Shown one piece after another: positions 7,866 to 17,360 of a stretch of 64,000 nucleotides of DNA. The position numbers were made by a program, and so were the translations under genes. Below the pieces are notes generated by a model. It was not told where the DNA came from. It searched no databases and saw nothing but the letters and a program-made list of their open reading frames with translations. Numbering within the stretch: the first letter of the stretch is position 1; every line of letters starts with the position of its first letter. The DNA comes from CAYZBF01 sp964476585 (GTDB taxonomy: Bacteria; Hydrothermota; UBA3072), in the NCBI GenBank assembly GCA_964476585.1, contig CAYZBF010000004.1, positions 38,391-102,390 of the forward strand. Reading direction: 5' to 3'.

Positions 7866-8853
7866 GAAGATCAAGGTTGGACTAGTTGGCGCAGGTGCTG
7901 TTGCCCAGGTTAGTTATTTACCCATAATTGAACAGAGTGACGAACTTACTCTCGGAGCCGTATGTGAATCCAATAGAGAAAAAGTGGCAGTGCTTTCAAG
8001 CAGGTATAATGTTAAAGAGATTTACACAGATTATGAGAGGATGTTGAGGGATGCAGATATAGATGTGGTAATTATTGCGACCCCAAACTATCTTCATACA
8101 CCAATGGCAATTTCTGCAATTGAGTATGGAAAGGATGTATTGTGTGAGATGCCTCTAGGGCTTGATGCCAATGAAGTCAAAGACCTTGGTAAAGTGGTTG
8201 ATACTTCCAATAATATATTGATGGCTGCTTTCAGCGGCCGTTTTAGACCGGATATTAAGATATTAAAGGATATAGTATTATCAGGAGAATTAGGACATCT
8301 TTCTTTCGCCAAGGCAGGATGGCTTAAGTCTCTGCATGAAGAAAGAGATGGCTGGAGAAGTGACCCATCAAAGTCCGGAGGTGGGGTAATTATGACTTTG
8401 GGTATTCAGATACTTGGATTCGTATCATGGCTAGTAGGACTTGATGTTTCAAGTGTTGTAGCAGGTTTTCACACTACTGATAAGATTGAAGATTCAGGGA
8501 TAATTTTCCTTCGCTATAGAGACGGAAGCTATCTTATGATAGAAGTTGGATGGACTTTGCTTTTTGAGAAGGATTTCACTTATTTTAATCTATATGGATC
8601 CGATGGAGTAGCTTTACTCAATCCTCTGAAAATTAAGAAATTGGAAGATGACAAGGTAGTCGATATAACCCCATCTAATATCTCAAAGCATCCAATTAAA
8701 ACCTCCTACCACAATATGATGGAACGATTCATAAATTACGTAAGGAACAAATCGGCACCTCAACATAGTTGGAGAGATGCGTATGAAGTTGCACTAATAA
8801 TTGATGCTGCATACCGATCGGCGGAGGAAGAAAAGGAGATTTTGCTTCAGTGA
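7858..8853 (+). CDS. Gfo/Idh/MocA-family NAD(P)-dependent oxidoreductase
   Basis: A 331-aa oxidoreductase with an N-terminal Rossmann fold (KVGLVGAGAVAQVSYLP, about residues 5-21), the CEMPLGLD segment corresponding to the family's EKP motif region, and a C-terminal alpha/beta domain. The usual EKP lysine appears changed: the sequence is CEMPLG, with Met where Lys is normal. ATG 7858 is preferred to TTG 7846 because GGAGG ends 5 bp before it and the Rossmann fold begins at the right distance; it overlaps purN by 8 bp. Substrate (sugar or sugar acid) not predictable. Confidence 0.85.
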   Translation: MNKKIKVGLVGAGAVAQVSYLPIIEQSDELTLGAVCESNREKVAVLSSRYNVKEIYTDYERMLRDADIDVVIIATPNYLHTPMAISAIEYGKDVLCEMPLGLDANEVKDLGKVVDTSNNILMAAFSGRFRPDIKILKDIVLSGELGHLSFAKAGWLKSLHEERDGWRSDPSKSGGGVIMTLGIQILGFVSWLVGLDVSSVVAGFHTTDKIEDSGIIFLRYRDGSYLMIEVGWTLLFEKDFTYFNLYGSDGVALLNPLKIKKLEDDKVVDITPSNISKHPIKTSYHNMMERFINYVRNKSAPQHSWRDAYEVALIIDAAYRSAEEEKEILLQ

Positions 8854-10334
8854 AGACATTTAGCCGCTTTTTACTACCTGCTCTCTGTGGGTGTATTCTT
8901 ACATTGTCGTTTGCGCCTTATAAATTATCATTTCTGGCCTGGTTTGCTTTTATACCCCTTTTCTATTCTATACGAGATGGAAAATATCCATTCCTGAAAG
9001 GATTCACAATGGGAATCACATTCTTTGCGACTTTACTCTCCTGGATTCCCTTTTCTCATGTGGAGAGTTCTGTTATACCACAGATGGTTATTGGTTATTT
9101 CCTGCTTTTACTATACCTTTCGTGTTACTTTGGATTTTCAGGGTTTCTATATAATAAATTGAGACGTCAGAATCGAATCTATTTGTTTCCCTTCATATTC
9201 TCAGGGGTGGAATTCTTTCGAAGTCTTTCCTCAGTGTTTGGGTTTCCTTGGGGCTCCTTAGGTTATTCTCAAGGGAACCTTATTTATCTTGTCCAATTTG
9301 CTTCACTGGGTGGCGTTCCCCTTGTAACTTTCTGGGTGGTTTTAATAAATATACTTTTGTACTTATTAATAGATGCGTATATAATCAACAATAAACCGGT
9401 TAAGGTCTATCTGTATTTACTTATTGGGGTAATAATCTTCCCATTTTTGTATTCAGGAGTTATAATACTTCGAGGGTACAGGAGCTTCGGGGAGATAACA
9501 GCGACCGTCCTGCAGCCAAATGTTCTTCCCGAGGAAAAAAGATTTGTAAACAGGGAAATGAGAGAGGGTAGAATAGAGAAGATGATCCGTGATGCCCCAG
9601 TGTCTGATATATATATATTACCGGAGACGGCGTCTCCCTACTCACTTACCTATAGTGAAGGAGCGAGTCGGTTCTTTTCGTCCCTTGCAAATAGTAAAAA
9701 TTCCTATATCATTGCGGGAATGCAAGATTTTAGAATAAAGAATAAAGAAGTTTGTCATTATAACGCAGCAGCATTGATTGATTCAACGGGTGTTATAGAT
9801 ATTTACAGGAAGATGTTCCTGGTTCCATTTGTAGAAAGATTCCCATATGATGATGTTATACCACTCTTTAAGAAGATTAAACTTGGACAGGGACATTTTT
9901 CTCCAGGACAACTTTTTTCAGTGTTTGATGTTGGTTGGGGAAAATTTTCTGTGGTTATCTGTTATGAAGCAATCTTTCCCCAACTCATAAGGAACTTTGT
10001 GTTAAAAGATGTGGATTTTTTGGTGAATATCACAGAGGATGGCTGGTTCGGAAGGACTCAGGCTCCCTATCAACATGCACAGATGGCTGTTTTTCGTTCT
10101 ATTGAATACAGAAGACCATTGTTACGATCAGCAAATACAGGTGTTTCTTTGATTGCCGACCCCTTTGGGAGGATAATCAAGAAGACTACAATTTACAGAA
10201 AGTCTTATATCACGGCAGCAATTCCTCTCGTAAAGAGGCTCACAGTATATGCGAGGATTGGCGATCTATTTGGATGGCTATTTCTTCTTTCTGCTATTGG
10301 ATTGGCCATATATAGGAAGAATCCAGATGCTTAA
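8850..10334 (+). CDS. lnt: Apolipoprotein N-acyltransferase
   Basis: Integral inner-membrane enzyme that N-acylates the lipoprotein N-terminal Cys, the last step of lipoprotein maturation in diderms. The 494-aa product has an N-terminal multi-TM part (to about residue 210), a periplasmic carbon-nitrogen hydrolase domain and a final TM segment (about 468-485). The catalytic triad is intact: Glu259 (ILPETASP), Lys321 (YRKMFLVPF) and Cys371 (VVICYEAIFP). GTG start at 8850 overlaps the previous TGA by 4 bp. Its presence agrees with the lipobox proteins at 11730 and 27142. Confidence 0.94.
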   Translation: MKTFSRFLLPALCGCILTLSFAPYKLSFLAWFAFIPLFYSIRDGKYPFLKGFTMGITFFATLLSWIPFSHVESSVIPQMVIGYFLLLLYLSCYFGFSGFLYNKLRRQNRIYLFPFIFSGVEFFRSLSSVFGFPWGSLGYSQGNLIYLVQFASLGGVPLVTFWVVLINILLYLLIDAYIINNKPVKVYLYLLIGVIIFPFLYSGVIILRGYRSFGEITATVLQPNVLPEEKRFVNREMREGRIEKMIRDAPVSDIYILPETASPYSLTYSEGASRFFSSLANSKNSYIIAGMQDFRIKNKEVCHYNAAALIDSTGVIDIYRKMFLVPFVERFPYDDVIPLFKKIKLGQGHFSPGQLFSVFDVGWGKFSVVICYEAIFPQLIRNFVLKDVDFLVNITEDGWFGRTQAPYQHAQMAVFRSIEYRRPLLRSANTGVSLIADPFGRIIKKTTIYRKSYITAAIPLVKRLTVYARIGDLFGWLFLLSAIGLAIYRKNPDA

Positions 10335-11718
10335 AAAACGCTCCCTCGAGAGCATCTTGCGCAGAATAAAACCGATCAAAAAGATACGTGAATATGCGGA
10401 GAGATCCGAAAAACAGGTGTATCTTGTGGGAGGTATCCTGCGTGACATTTTCCTGGATTCAGAGATTAACGATATTGATACTGCAGTAAGTGGTAAGGGG
10501 GAAGATTTTGCCCGGGCACTGGGTAAGTCGTTCCAACTAAAAAAAGATATGGATGAATTTCGGGTAATGGTGGATGAGTACATTGTAGATGTAATGGGGC
10601 TTGGGACAAGAGAAATACTTGATGACCTTGCAAGAAGAGATTACACAATCAATTCGATGGCATATAATCTCCTGGACAAGCGATTTATTGATCCATTTAA
10701 TGGAGTAAAAGACCTTGAAAATGGCATTATCAAAGCTATAGGTCGTAAAAATATAGTCGAAGATAAAATTAGAATTCTCCGGGGATTAAGATTTAAAGTT
10801 GCCTTTGGTTTTGAAATAGAAGATAACACCATGAGTCTTTTAAAGGAATATGCTAATGGAATTTCAGAATGTGCTCCTGAACGTATTCATATGGAACTGG
10901 TATCAATATTCAGTCACGAGAATTCATATCTTGCTGTAATTCCTGAGGTCTTTGATAACATTTTTCCTGGATTCCTTCGAATGAAAGAGGTGACGGGTGG
11001 TAAAATTACTAAAAATTTATTTGAGCATTCGGTGCTTACACTAAAGAAATTAGAATCATTAATGAGTACTCTCTCATTATTTGGAAAGTATCAGAGGAAG
11101 GTAGAGGGATATGTAAAGGATAAACAGGTTGAATTGAAATTATCAGCATTATTGCATGATATTAAAAAACCAGATACAATGGAGATGAAAGGAAACGAAG
11201 TCCATTTCTATGGACATGATAAAATGGCTGCAGAATGGGCTATAATGAAACTAAAAGAATTTAAATTTTCATATGCAGAAAGGAAGTTTATTTCAAGGTT
11301 GATTGAGAACCATATGTGGATACACCTTCTTACGGTGCAAAAAGAGGTAACAGAAAGAGCAAAGAGGAGAATGATTTTTAGATTAGGAGAAGATGTTATT
11401 GGGTTATCTCTTCTGACCATAGCGGATCAAATGGCTTCTACAGATGAAAGTGATGAACATTTAATAGATGTTTGCAATGAGATTATATCGTATTATTTTA
11501 AATCAAAGGATGAAGTTGAAAAGCCTCTTCTCCAGGGCAAGGATCTTATTGAACACTTTAATATACAACCGGGTCCAATGTTTGGAAGAATACTTACTAA
11601 AGTTCAGAATGCCTATGAAGAGGGGGAAATCAAGACCAAGGATGAAGCTTTGAAATTCATTAAAGAAGAAATTCTCGAGGGGCTTGACAGAAAGGAAGAT
11701 AGCAATAATATGGACTAA
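10327..11718 (+). CDS. tRNA CCA-adding enzyme / poly(A) polymerase family with HD domain
   Basis: Class II nucleotidyltransferase of 463 aa. The N-terminal part has LVGGILRDIFL (GG-X-RD) and the NDIDTAV catalytic aspartates, then RRDYTINSMAYN and the RILRGLRFKVAFGFEIE neck. A C-terminal HD phosphohydrolase-like domain has ALLHDIKKP. This arrangement fits tRNA nucleotidyltransferases that build or repair the CCA end, although A-adding or poly(A) polymerase activity cannot be excluded from sequence alone. ATG 10327 gives MLKKRSLESIL and an 8-bp overlap with lnt; a longer in-frame start at 10249 would lie deep inside lnt. Confidence 0.9.
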   Translation: MLKKRSLESILRRIKPIKKIREYAERSEKQVYLVGGILRDIFLDSEINDIDTAVSGKGEDFARALGKSFQLKKDMDEFRVMVDEYIVDVMGLGTREILDDLARRDYTINSMAYNLLDKRFIDPFNGVKDLENGIIKAIGRKNIVEDKIRILRGLRFKVAFGFEIEDNTMSLLKEYANGISECAPERIHMELVSIFSHENSYLAVIPEVFDNIFPGFLRMKEVTGGKITKNLFEHSVLTLKKLESLMSTLSLFGKYQRKVEGYVKDKQVELKLSALLHDIKKPDTMEMKGNEVHFYGHDKMAAEWAIMKLKEFKFSYAERKFISRLIENHMWIHLLTVQKEVTERAKRRMIFRLGEDVIGLSLLTIADQMASTDESDEHLIDVCNEIISYYFKSKDEVEKPLLQGKDLIEHFNIQPGPMFGRILTKVQNAYEEGEIKTKDEALKFIKEEILEGLDRKEDSNNMD

Positions 11719-11729
11719 AAGGAGGTAAG

Positions 11730-12203
11730 GTGGAGCAAATGAAAAATGTGGTTTTTATAATATTTCTATTTTCAATATTTATAACTGGCTGTAACAACAG
11801 TTCACCTTCAGAATCCGCTTTTGAACCTCCAAAGGACAAAATAGTCACCAAAGAGATGGCAAAGAGCTATGCAAGGGTATCAATTGCCCTCACGAAGGCT
11901 GTAGAAGAAGAAGCGGCTATTATTGAGGATTTTCGAGAAGAGTGTAACATTTCATTGGATATGAACGAACTTAATGATAGAGATTTTAAAGAAAAGCATC
12001 CTGAGATTATAGCAGAGTGGGATAGAATTCAGAAGGACTGGCAAACAAAACAGGCCTCAGTCTATGAAAGGTATGGAATGAGTGAGAAAGAATGGGATTG
12101 GATAGCAGGCTCTCTTATAATGCCAAGAAACAGGCCGATGCAAGAATTTATTAGAAAGGAGTTCGAACGAATAGAAAAAGAAGAATCCCCGAAACAGACA
12201 TAA
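11730..12203 (+). CDS. Small lipoprotein of unknown function
   Basis: A 157-aa (GTG 11730) or 154-aa (ATG 11739) lipoprotein. The signal sequence MKNVVFIIFLFSIFITGC ends in a clear lipobox (ITGC). The mature part is short, charged and helical with no recognised domain. GGAGGT at 11721-11726 lies 3-4 bp from the GTG and 12 bp from the ATG, so neither spacing decides the start. It ends the + strand operon; its last 53 bp overlap, tail to tail, the end of uppP on the other strand. Confidence 0.75.
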   Translation: MEQMKNVVFIIFLFSIFITGCNNSSPSESAFEPPKDKIVTKEMAKSYARVSIALTKAVEEEAAIIEDFREECNISLDMNELNDRDFKEKHPEIIAEWDRIQKDWQTKQASVYERYGMSEKEWDWIAGSLIMPRNRPMQEFIRKEFERIEKEESPKQT

Positions 12204-12897
12204 ACCACAAATAATAAGTAAAGTAGTAGAGTTCCCCTTTCTTAACGCTTTTGTAAAATACCCATAAGGCAAAAAGTCCCGACAGAAAGGCTGCGATAGT
12301 TCCATAAATTAACTGAACATAATCTAATTCAATAGAAGTAAATTCTTTCATTTCAAGAATAAACGCTCCTAATAATGCAGGTATGGCGAGAATGAAAGAA
12401 AATTCAAAGGATTCTTCACTGGATATGCCAAGGAGGAGCGCAGTTGCCACTGTAAATCCAGAGCGGGAGATTCCAGGAATAAGTGCAAAAGCTTGGGCAA
12501 CCCCAATAACAAAAGCTGTTTTTAGATTGAGCGTACCCTTAGTCTTTTTCTTCAAAGTTAATAGTAACATACATCCTGTAATAAATAACATTGAAAGAAC
12601 TAATATTGGATTTGTAAACATCAGTTCTATTTTCTCTTTCAACAATACCCCAGAGAATGCAATTGGGATTGTTCCAACTATTATGAGTGTTACCCTTTTC
12701 TTAGATAGATAACCTAAGATTCTTTTTCTGAAGTAAATAATTATTGAGAGTAATGTACCAAAATGTAGTGACACTTCGAGTATAACTCCTTGCGTTTTCA
12801 ATCCCATAAGTGTTTTCAGGAGTACTAAATGCCCGGAACTCGATACTGGTAGGAATTCTGTAAGGCCTTGAACTATGCCTAATATTATCGCTCTCAT
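12151..12897 (-). CDS. uppP: Undecaprenyl-diphosphatase
   Basis: Membrane phosphatase that recycles the C55 lipid carrier for peptidoglycan and other wall polymers. The 248-aa product begins MRAIILGIVQGLTEFLPVSS; PVSSSGH (17-23) and GISRSGFTVATAL are the two conserved active-site segments of the BacA family. A longer in-frame start inside ubiA is rejected because ATG 12897 overlaps the ubiA stop in an ATGA and gives the family N-terminus. Last gene of the era operon. Its 3' end runs 53 bp into the convergent lipoprotein gene. Confidence 0.94.
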   Translation of the reverse strand: MRAIILGIVQGLTEFLPVSSSGHLVLLKTLMGLKTQGVILEVSLHFGTLLSIIIYFRKRILGYLSKKRVTLIIVGTIPIAFSGVLLKEKIELMFTNPILVLSMLFITGCMLLLTLKKKTKGTLNLKTAFVIGVAQAFALIPGISRSGFTVATALLLGISSEESFEFSFILAIPALLGAFILEMKEFTSIELDYVQLIYGTIAAFLSGLFALWVFYKSVKKGELYYFTYYLWFMSVSGILLFLFVRTPF

Positions 12898-13691
12898 TGA
12901 ATAGTAGAGAGTAACAGGGCAATCATACCGGGTATCATTGATATCTTCAGAATCAATTGTGAATTTCTGAACCAACTGGGAGATCTTCTTGACTTTATAA
13001 TTATAATTATGACTGGTACAACCATTCCAACCCCAGCAACTAAAGTGAATAATAAACCATAATAAAAAGAGGCAATGATTAATGAGAGGATAAGTAAGAA
13101 AAGAAGTATTAAAATGATTCGACGGGTTTTTTCTATACCAAAAACTATTGGAAATGTCCGAAGGCCTCCCCTAATATCTCCAACTAAGTCCTCTCCATCT
13201 TTAAGGATTTCGCGAGGGAGATTTAAAAGAATTGCAAAGATGACGGGAAATATAATCGCTTTTATCTCACCGGAGGCAGCTATGGCTCCTATAGGGAAAG
13301 TTGATGCAAGCAGTAGAGATACTACAAGATTTCCAATAAGTGGGTGGGGTTTCAGATACGGTGTATATAGAAATAATAAAAGTGATATACTTAAACCTAT
13401 ATATAGAAGATTTAAATCAACAAAAATAAATATCGCATTTGCGATAAAAAAACAGATAATAGAATATCTTAAAGCTTGCTTACGGGTTAACTTACCAGAG
13501 GGGATAAGCCTGTGAGGTTGATTTATTTTATCTATCGCAACGTCAAAGTAATCATTAATCAGATTTCCACCAATTGCTAATAGACTTATGGAAAATCCTG
13601 ACAGCCAAACAGCTATGTTTATATTAAGTGATGAGAGAAAAGCACCTAATAGAACAGCCACCCCTGCGATGGTGGCATTAGTCAGTCTCAC
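12894..13691 (-). CDS. UbiA-family prenyltransferase, archaeal DGGGP-synthase-like
   Basis: A 265-aa multi-TM prenyltransferase. The first Asp-rich motif is NDYFDVAIDKIN (46-57) followed by QPHRLIPSGKLT; the second is in KDGEDLVGDIRGGLRTFP. Both resemble digeranylgeranylglyceryl phosphate synthase, the archaeal ether-lipid enzyme, more than quinone UbiA, MenA or heme CyoE; this is my reading of the motifs. DGGGP-synthase homologues have been reported in FCB-group bacteria. GTG start at 13691 overlaps the metG stop by 1 bp; the 3' end overlaps uppP (ATGA). The partner geranylgeranylglyceryl phosphate synthase is not in the window. Quinone or other isoprenoid aromatic acceptors remain possible. 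Confidence 0.78.
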   Translation of the reverse strand: MRLTNATIAGVAVLLGAFLSSLNINIAVWLSGFSISLLAIGGNLINDYFDVAIDKINQPHRLIPSGKLTRKQALRYSIICFFIANAIFIFVDLNLLYIGLSISLLLFLYTPYLKPHPLIGNLVVSLLLASTFPIGAIAASGEIKAIIFPVIFAILLNLPREILKDGEDLVGDIRGGLRTFPIVFGIEKTRRIILILLFLLILSLIIASFYYGLLFTLVAGVGMVVPVIIIIIKSRRSPSWFRNSQLILKISMIPGMIALLLSTIQ

Positions 13692-15691
13692 TATGATATG
13701 TTAGAGCCAGGCTTTACATCCTGGTCTGGAGAAACGATCGAGATGATGTCTCCATCTATTGCAGCAAGAAGCATTCCGTCGGAGCGGACCCCCTTTATTG
13801 TGACAGGTTCCAAATTTGTTACTACCACTATTCTCACACCCTTTAAATCGTCGGGTGTGTACTGCTCTTTTATACCCGCAACAAGAGTACGTTTCTCTCC
13901 TGTATCAACAGTTAATTTGTAAAGTTTATCTGCGTCTTTAATTTCTTCTACTTCTTCAATTATTCCAACCTTTAATTCCATTTTCTTGAAATCATCAAAA
14001 CTGATATAGGTCATCTTTAACCTCCTTATCTGTTTTTCAATTTCATCATCCTCAATCTTCTTATACAAGGGTTCTACCTTGCCTATAGGATGGTCTGGTG
14101 GTATAGATATTTCTTTTAGCTCCCACCATTTCTTTTCTCTAAGATTAATCATTGAGAGGATTTTCTTTGCTCCGAATGGTGTAAATAATTCACCTACATT
14201 TGCTAATGTATATACAATATATGAACATAAATGAAGCGTAGTGGCTGTTCTTTTTTCATCTTCCTTTCGAGTAGCCCATGGTTCCATACTATCATAATAG
14301 CGATTACCAACTGCAGCAATCTCCATAAAGTACTGCAGTGCACGACGGAAATGGAAAGTTGTTAATGATTTATCTATACTGTCTATTAGCCCATATATTT
14401 TATCCAACAACTTTCTGTCTTCATCTTCAATTATAGATAGTTTTGGTATCTTTCCATCAAAATATCTTTCGATGAATTTCAATGTTCTATTAACAAAATT
14501 TGCAAACGTATTTATTAATTCGGCATTTACCCTTACCTGGAACTCCTTCCATTTGAAGTCTGAGTCCTTTGTCTCAGGGCATATAACAGTGAGATAGTAT
14601 CTAAGAAAATCAGGCTCAAAGTATTCTAAGTATTCATGTAGCCACACAGCCCAATTATTACTTGTTGATATCTTTTGTCCTTCCAGATTTAGAAATTCAT
14701 TGCCAGGTATATCTGTTGGAAGTGTATAATTTCCATATCCCATTAGGATGGCTGGCCACATGATGCCGTGAAATACGATATTATCTTTGCCTATAAAATT
14801 GACTAATTTGGTATCTTTATTCTGCCAATAATCTTTCCATTTATCCGCTTCTCCAATACTCTCTGACCATTCAATGGAGGAAGATATATAGCCGAGGAGT
14901 GCATCGAACCATACATAGAGGACCTTGTCTTTTGCTTCTTCCAAGGGAACCGCTACGCCCCAATTCAGGTCTCTAGTGATGGGACGGGGTCTTAAGCCCT
15001 CATCGAGCCACCCCTCTAGGTATCTTTTTACGTTTCTTTTCCAGTCCTTTTTGCCTATCCAATCTTCTAGTTCCTTCTGAAATTTGTTTAGCAACAAATA
15101 CCAGTGCTTTGTTTCTCTTTTTTCTGGCGCATGACCACATATCTTACAGTGAGGGTTTATTAGTTGTTCTGGCTCTAACCAGCTACCGCATGATTCACAG
15201 GAATCCCCTCTTGCGTTTTCATAATTGCAATAAGGACATATTCCTTCTATATAACGGTCAGGGAGGAATTTTTTGCAATTAGTGCAATATAGTTCTTCAG
15301 TGATGGTAGATTCTATATAGCCCTTATCATATAATTTAAGGAAAAAATCCTGAGCCAGTTCATGATGTAATTCTCTGGATGTTCCAAAAAAGTTATCAAA
15401 TTCTACACCTAATTTCTCTAAGGATTCTTTTATCTTTTTATGATATTGAACTACTAGAGTTTTTGGAGTAATGCCCTGTTTTTCAGCGGCTAACATTATT
15501 GGAACGCCGTTTTCATCTGTCCCTGATATATGGATTACATCTTTTTCATTCTTTCGGAGGAATCTGGTGTATATATTTGCAGGGAGGTGAACACCTGCAA
15601 GATGACCTATATGAATAGGCCCGTTTGCATATGGTAGAGCATCAGTTACTATAATCCTTTCATTCAGTTTCTTTTTGTGATTTTGATCCAT
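13691..15691 (-). CDS. metG: Methionyl-tRNA synthetase with C-terminal tRNA-binding domain
   Basis: Charges tRNA-Met. The 666-aa product has HIGH at residues 27-30, a zinc-knuckle insertion with multiple CXXC pairs (CTNC, CPYC, CESC, CKIC), the KISTS signature (a KMSKS variant) before NNWAVWL, an anticodon-binding helical domain and a C-terminal EMAPII/OB-fold tRNA-binding domain (FKKMELKVGIIEEVEEI to the end). It overlaps ricT by 28 bp upstream, yet AGGAGA precedes its ATG, so the overlap is real. The ricT-metG neighbourhood with holB upstream resembles the Bacillus order. Confidence 0.97.
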   Translation of the reverse strand: MDQNHKKKLNERIIVTDALPYANGPIHIGHLAGVHLPANIYTRFLRKNEKDVIHISGTDENGVPIMLAAEKQGITPKTLVVQYHKKIKESLEKLGVEFDNFFGTSRELHHELAQDFFLKLYDKGYIESTITEELYCTNCKKFLPDRYIEGICPYCNYENARGDSCESCGSWLEPEQLINPHCKICGHAPEKRETKHWYLLLNKFQKELEDWIGKKDWKRNVKRYLEGWLDEGLRPRPITRDLNWGVAVPLEEAKDKVLYVWFDALLGYISSSIEWSESIGEADKWKDYWQNKDTKLVNFIGKDNIVFHGIMWPAILMGYGNYTLPTDIPGNEFLNLEGQKISTSNNWAVWLHEYLEYFEPDFLRYYLTVICPETKDSDFKWKEFQVRVNAELINTFANFVNRTLKFIERYFDGKIPKLSIIEDEDRKLLDKIYGLIDSIDKSLTTFHFRRALQYFMEIAAVGNRYYDSMEPWATRKEDEKRTATTLHLCSYIVYTLANVGELFTPFGAKKILSMINLREKKWWELKEISIPPDHPIGKVEPLYKKIEDDEIEKQIRRLKMTYISFDDFKKMELKVGIIEEVEEIKDADKLYKLTVDTGEKRTLVAGIKEQYTPDDLKGVRIVVVTNLEPVTIKGVRSDGMLLAAIDGDIISIVSPDQDVKPGSNIS

Positions 15692-16464
15692 TTGTCTCCT
15701 TTCCGTTTCAATTTCTCTAAAGAGATCTCTTCCTGGGTTTCATCCTCATGACTTACGGTTACGACTCTCGTCATGAGGTTCCTATGAAGTGCTACACTTG
15801 TTCCTTTTTCTGTTAAAATCTCATCTCCTCTATCAGGGAATTGTTTTAGTTCTTCTTTATAAAATTCATGCTCGTAAGCAAGACAGCAAAGTAATCTACC
15901 GCAAGGTCCTGATATTTTTGAAGGGATTACATATATATCTTGTTCTCTGGCAGCTTCAAGTTGTATAGATTGTTTTTGTATAAGGAAAGAACTGCAGCAC
16001 AGGGGTCTGCCACATAATCCAATTCCACCGAGATAGCCTGAATAGTCACGTACACCGATATGTCTTAACTCAATCGTGACGTTGAATTCATCTTTTAGTT
16101 CTTTTACAAGTTCTCGGAAATCCACCCTCTTATTTGCGAGGAAATAGAACTTGTATCGTTTCCCATCCCATTCCTTATCAACTCCTATCAATTTCATGGG
16201 TAGATCATGATGCTTGATTCTTTCGATGCAGAATTGAAAAGCTTTCTCTTCTTCTTTCGTCAAATTTTTCAATTTTTCTTTTTCATTATCATAGAGTGGG
16301 CGAAGAATTTTTCCTTTAGATTGAAGATCGGCATTGGTTTTTTCACTTACAATGCCTATAAAATGTTCTCCTTTTATCTCACAGAGAACAAATTCTTTAT
16401 TTTTGGGAGTAAATGAGGAATCCAGTGGATATTGTATACCTGCGAATTTTACGTAATACAACAT
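15664..16464 (-). CDS. ricT: PSP1-domain protein, RicT/YaaT-like
   Basis: A 266-aa member of the PSP1 family. The conserved Cys-rich segments are CGRPLCCSSFL and GPCGRLLCCLAYEHEFY, which in Bacillus RicT take part in binding [4Fe-4S] clusters within the RicAFT complex affecting RNA processing and phosphorelay. No RicA or RicF partner is visible, so the role here may differ. Position directly between holB and metG is the classic context of this gene in many bacteria. Confidence 0.88.
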   Translation of the reverse strand: MLYYVKFAGIQYPLDSSFTPKNKEFVLCEIKGEHFIGIVSEKTNADLQSKGKILRPLYDNEKEKLKNLTKEEEKAFQFCIERIKHHDLPMKLIGVDKEWDGKRYKFYFLANKRVDFRELVKELKDEFNVTIELRHIGVRDYSGYLGGIGLCGRPLCCSSFLIQKQSIQLEAAREQDIYVIPSKISGPCGRLLCCLAYEHEFYKEELKQFPDRGDEILTEKGTSVALHRNLMTRVVTVSHEDETQEEISLEKLKRKGDKWIKITKRN

Positions 16465-17354
16465 CAGATTTTCAAAAAAAGGTAGAATAATATTTTTTCA
16501 GCTGTGATGTTCGAGTAATAATATTCATAGGCTTTTTTTAGATACGAAAAAATCCTTAATGCTCTATCTGTTTCAATATCACTGTTTTTGTACTTATGTT
16601 CAACCATTTTCCATAAATATAGAAGCAGGCGTTCAATACGCCACTTCTTTTCTAAATCTTCACTCCAATTCTTTATTCGAACATTCTTGGGAGTTTGAAA
16701 AAACAGCCTGTCAAGTTCATCTTCCATATTTCTCATTTCTCTAAGCATGAGTGTTTCTTCAATTCCTCTACCAAAGTGTTTGACATCTAATTCTTCAATG
16801 ATCTGGCTTTGAATTTCTGGAAGTAATGCCGTAAACCTAATATTAAAGGTCCTCGAAATTACTGTTTCCGTAAGTAGGTGTGGGTTTGGTGTAATTAGTA
16901 TAAGCAGGACATTCTTAGGAGGCTCTTCTAATATTTTCAAAAAAGCATCAGCAGCATTCATACTCATATTCTCAGCCTGTAATATTATGATTATCTTCCA
17001 ATCGCTTTCCATCGGAGTCAAATATGCATAATTCTGAATTTCCCTAATCGTGTCAATTGAGATACTAGCTTTACTATACCTGAGTTTGTAATATTCACCA
17101 GACTTCCTTATTTTAAATATCTCATCATATTTATACTCCTCAAATTTAGGGAATATTGTTAATACGTCAGGGTGGACACCCTTTTCCACTTTTTTTTTGT
17201 TTCCAATAATCTTACTTGCGAAATCTAAAGCCAGAGAAAATTTTCCAACTCCCGGTGGGCCATAGAATAACAAAGCTTGCGGTATAGTTTTCTTCGTTAT
17301 TATCGAAGATAACATTTTTTTTGGTATTTCTTGTTCTTTTATATGAGTTATCAT
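16464..17354 (-). CDS. holB: DNA polymerase III delta' subunit
   Basis: Clamp-loader subunit of 296 aa. The AAA+ N-terminal domain has GPPGVGKFS (32-40), where Phe replaces the usual Thr after Lys; delta' subunits do not need ATP hydrolysis, so this is tolerable. SMNAADAFLKILEEPP corresponds to the sensor region of clamp-loader proteins. The cysteines of the zinc module found in gamma/tau and many delta' proteins are not seen. The gene sits 6 bp after envC and adjoins ricT. Confidence 0.87.
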   Translation of the reverse strand: MITHIKEQEIPKKMLSSIITKKTIPQALLFYGPPGVGKFSLALDFASKIIGNKKKVEKGVHPDVLTIFPKFEEYKYDEIFKIRKSGEYYKLRYSKASISIDTIREIQNYAYLTPMESDWKIIIILQAENMSMNAADAFLKILEEPPKNVLLILITPNPHLLTETVISRTFNIRFTALLPEIQSQIIEELDVKHFGRGIEETLMLREMRNMEDELDRLFFQTPKNVRIKNWSEDLEKKWRIERLLLYLWKMVEHKYKNSDIETDRALRIFSYLKKAYEYYYSNITAEKILFYLFLKI

Positions 17355-17360
17355 TTTAAT

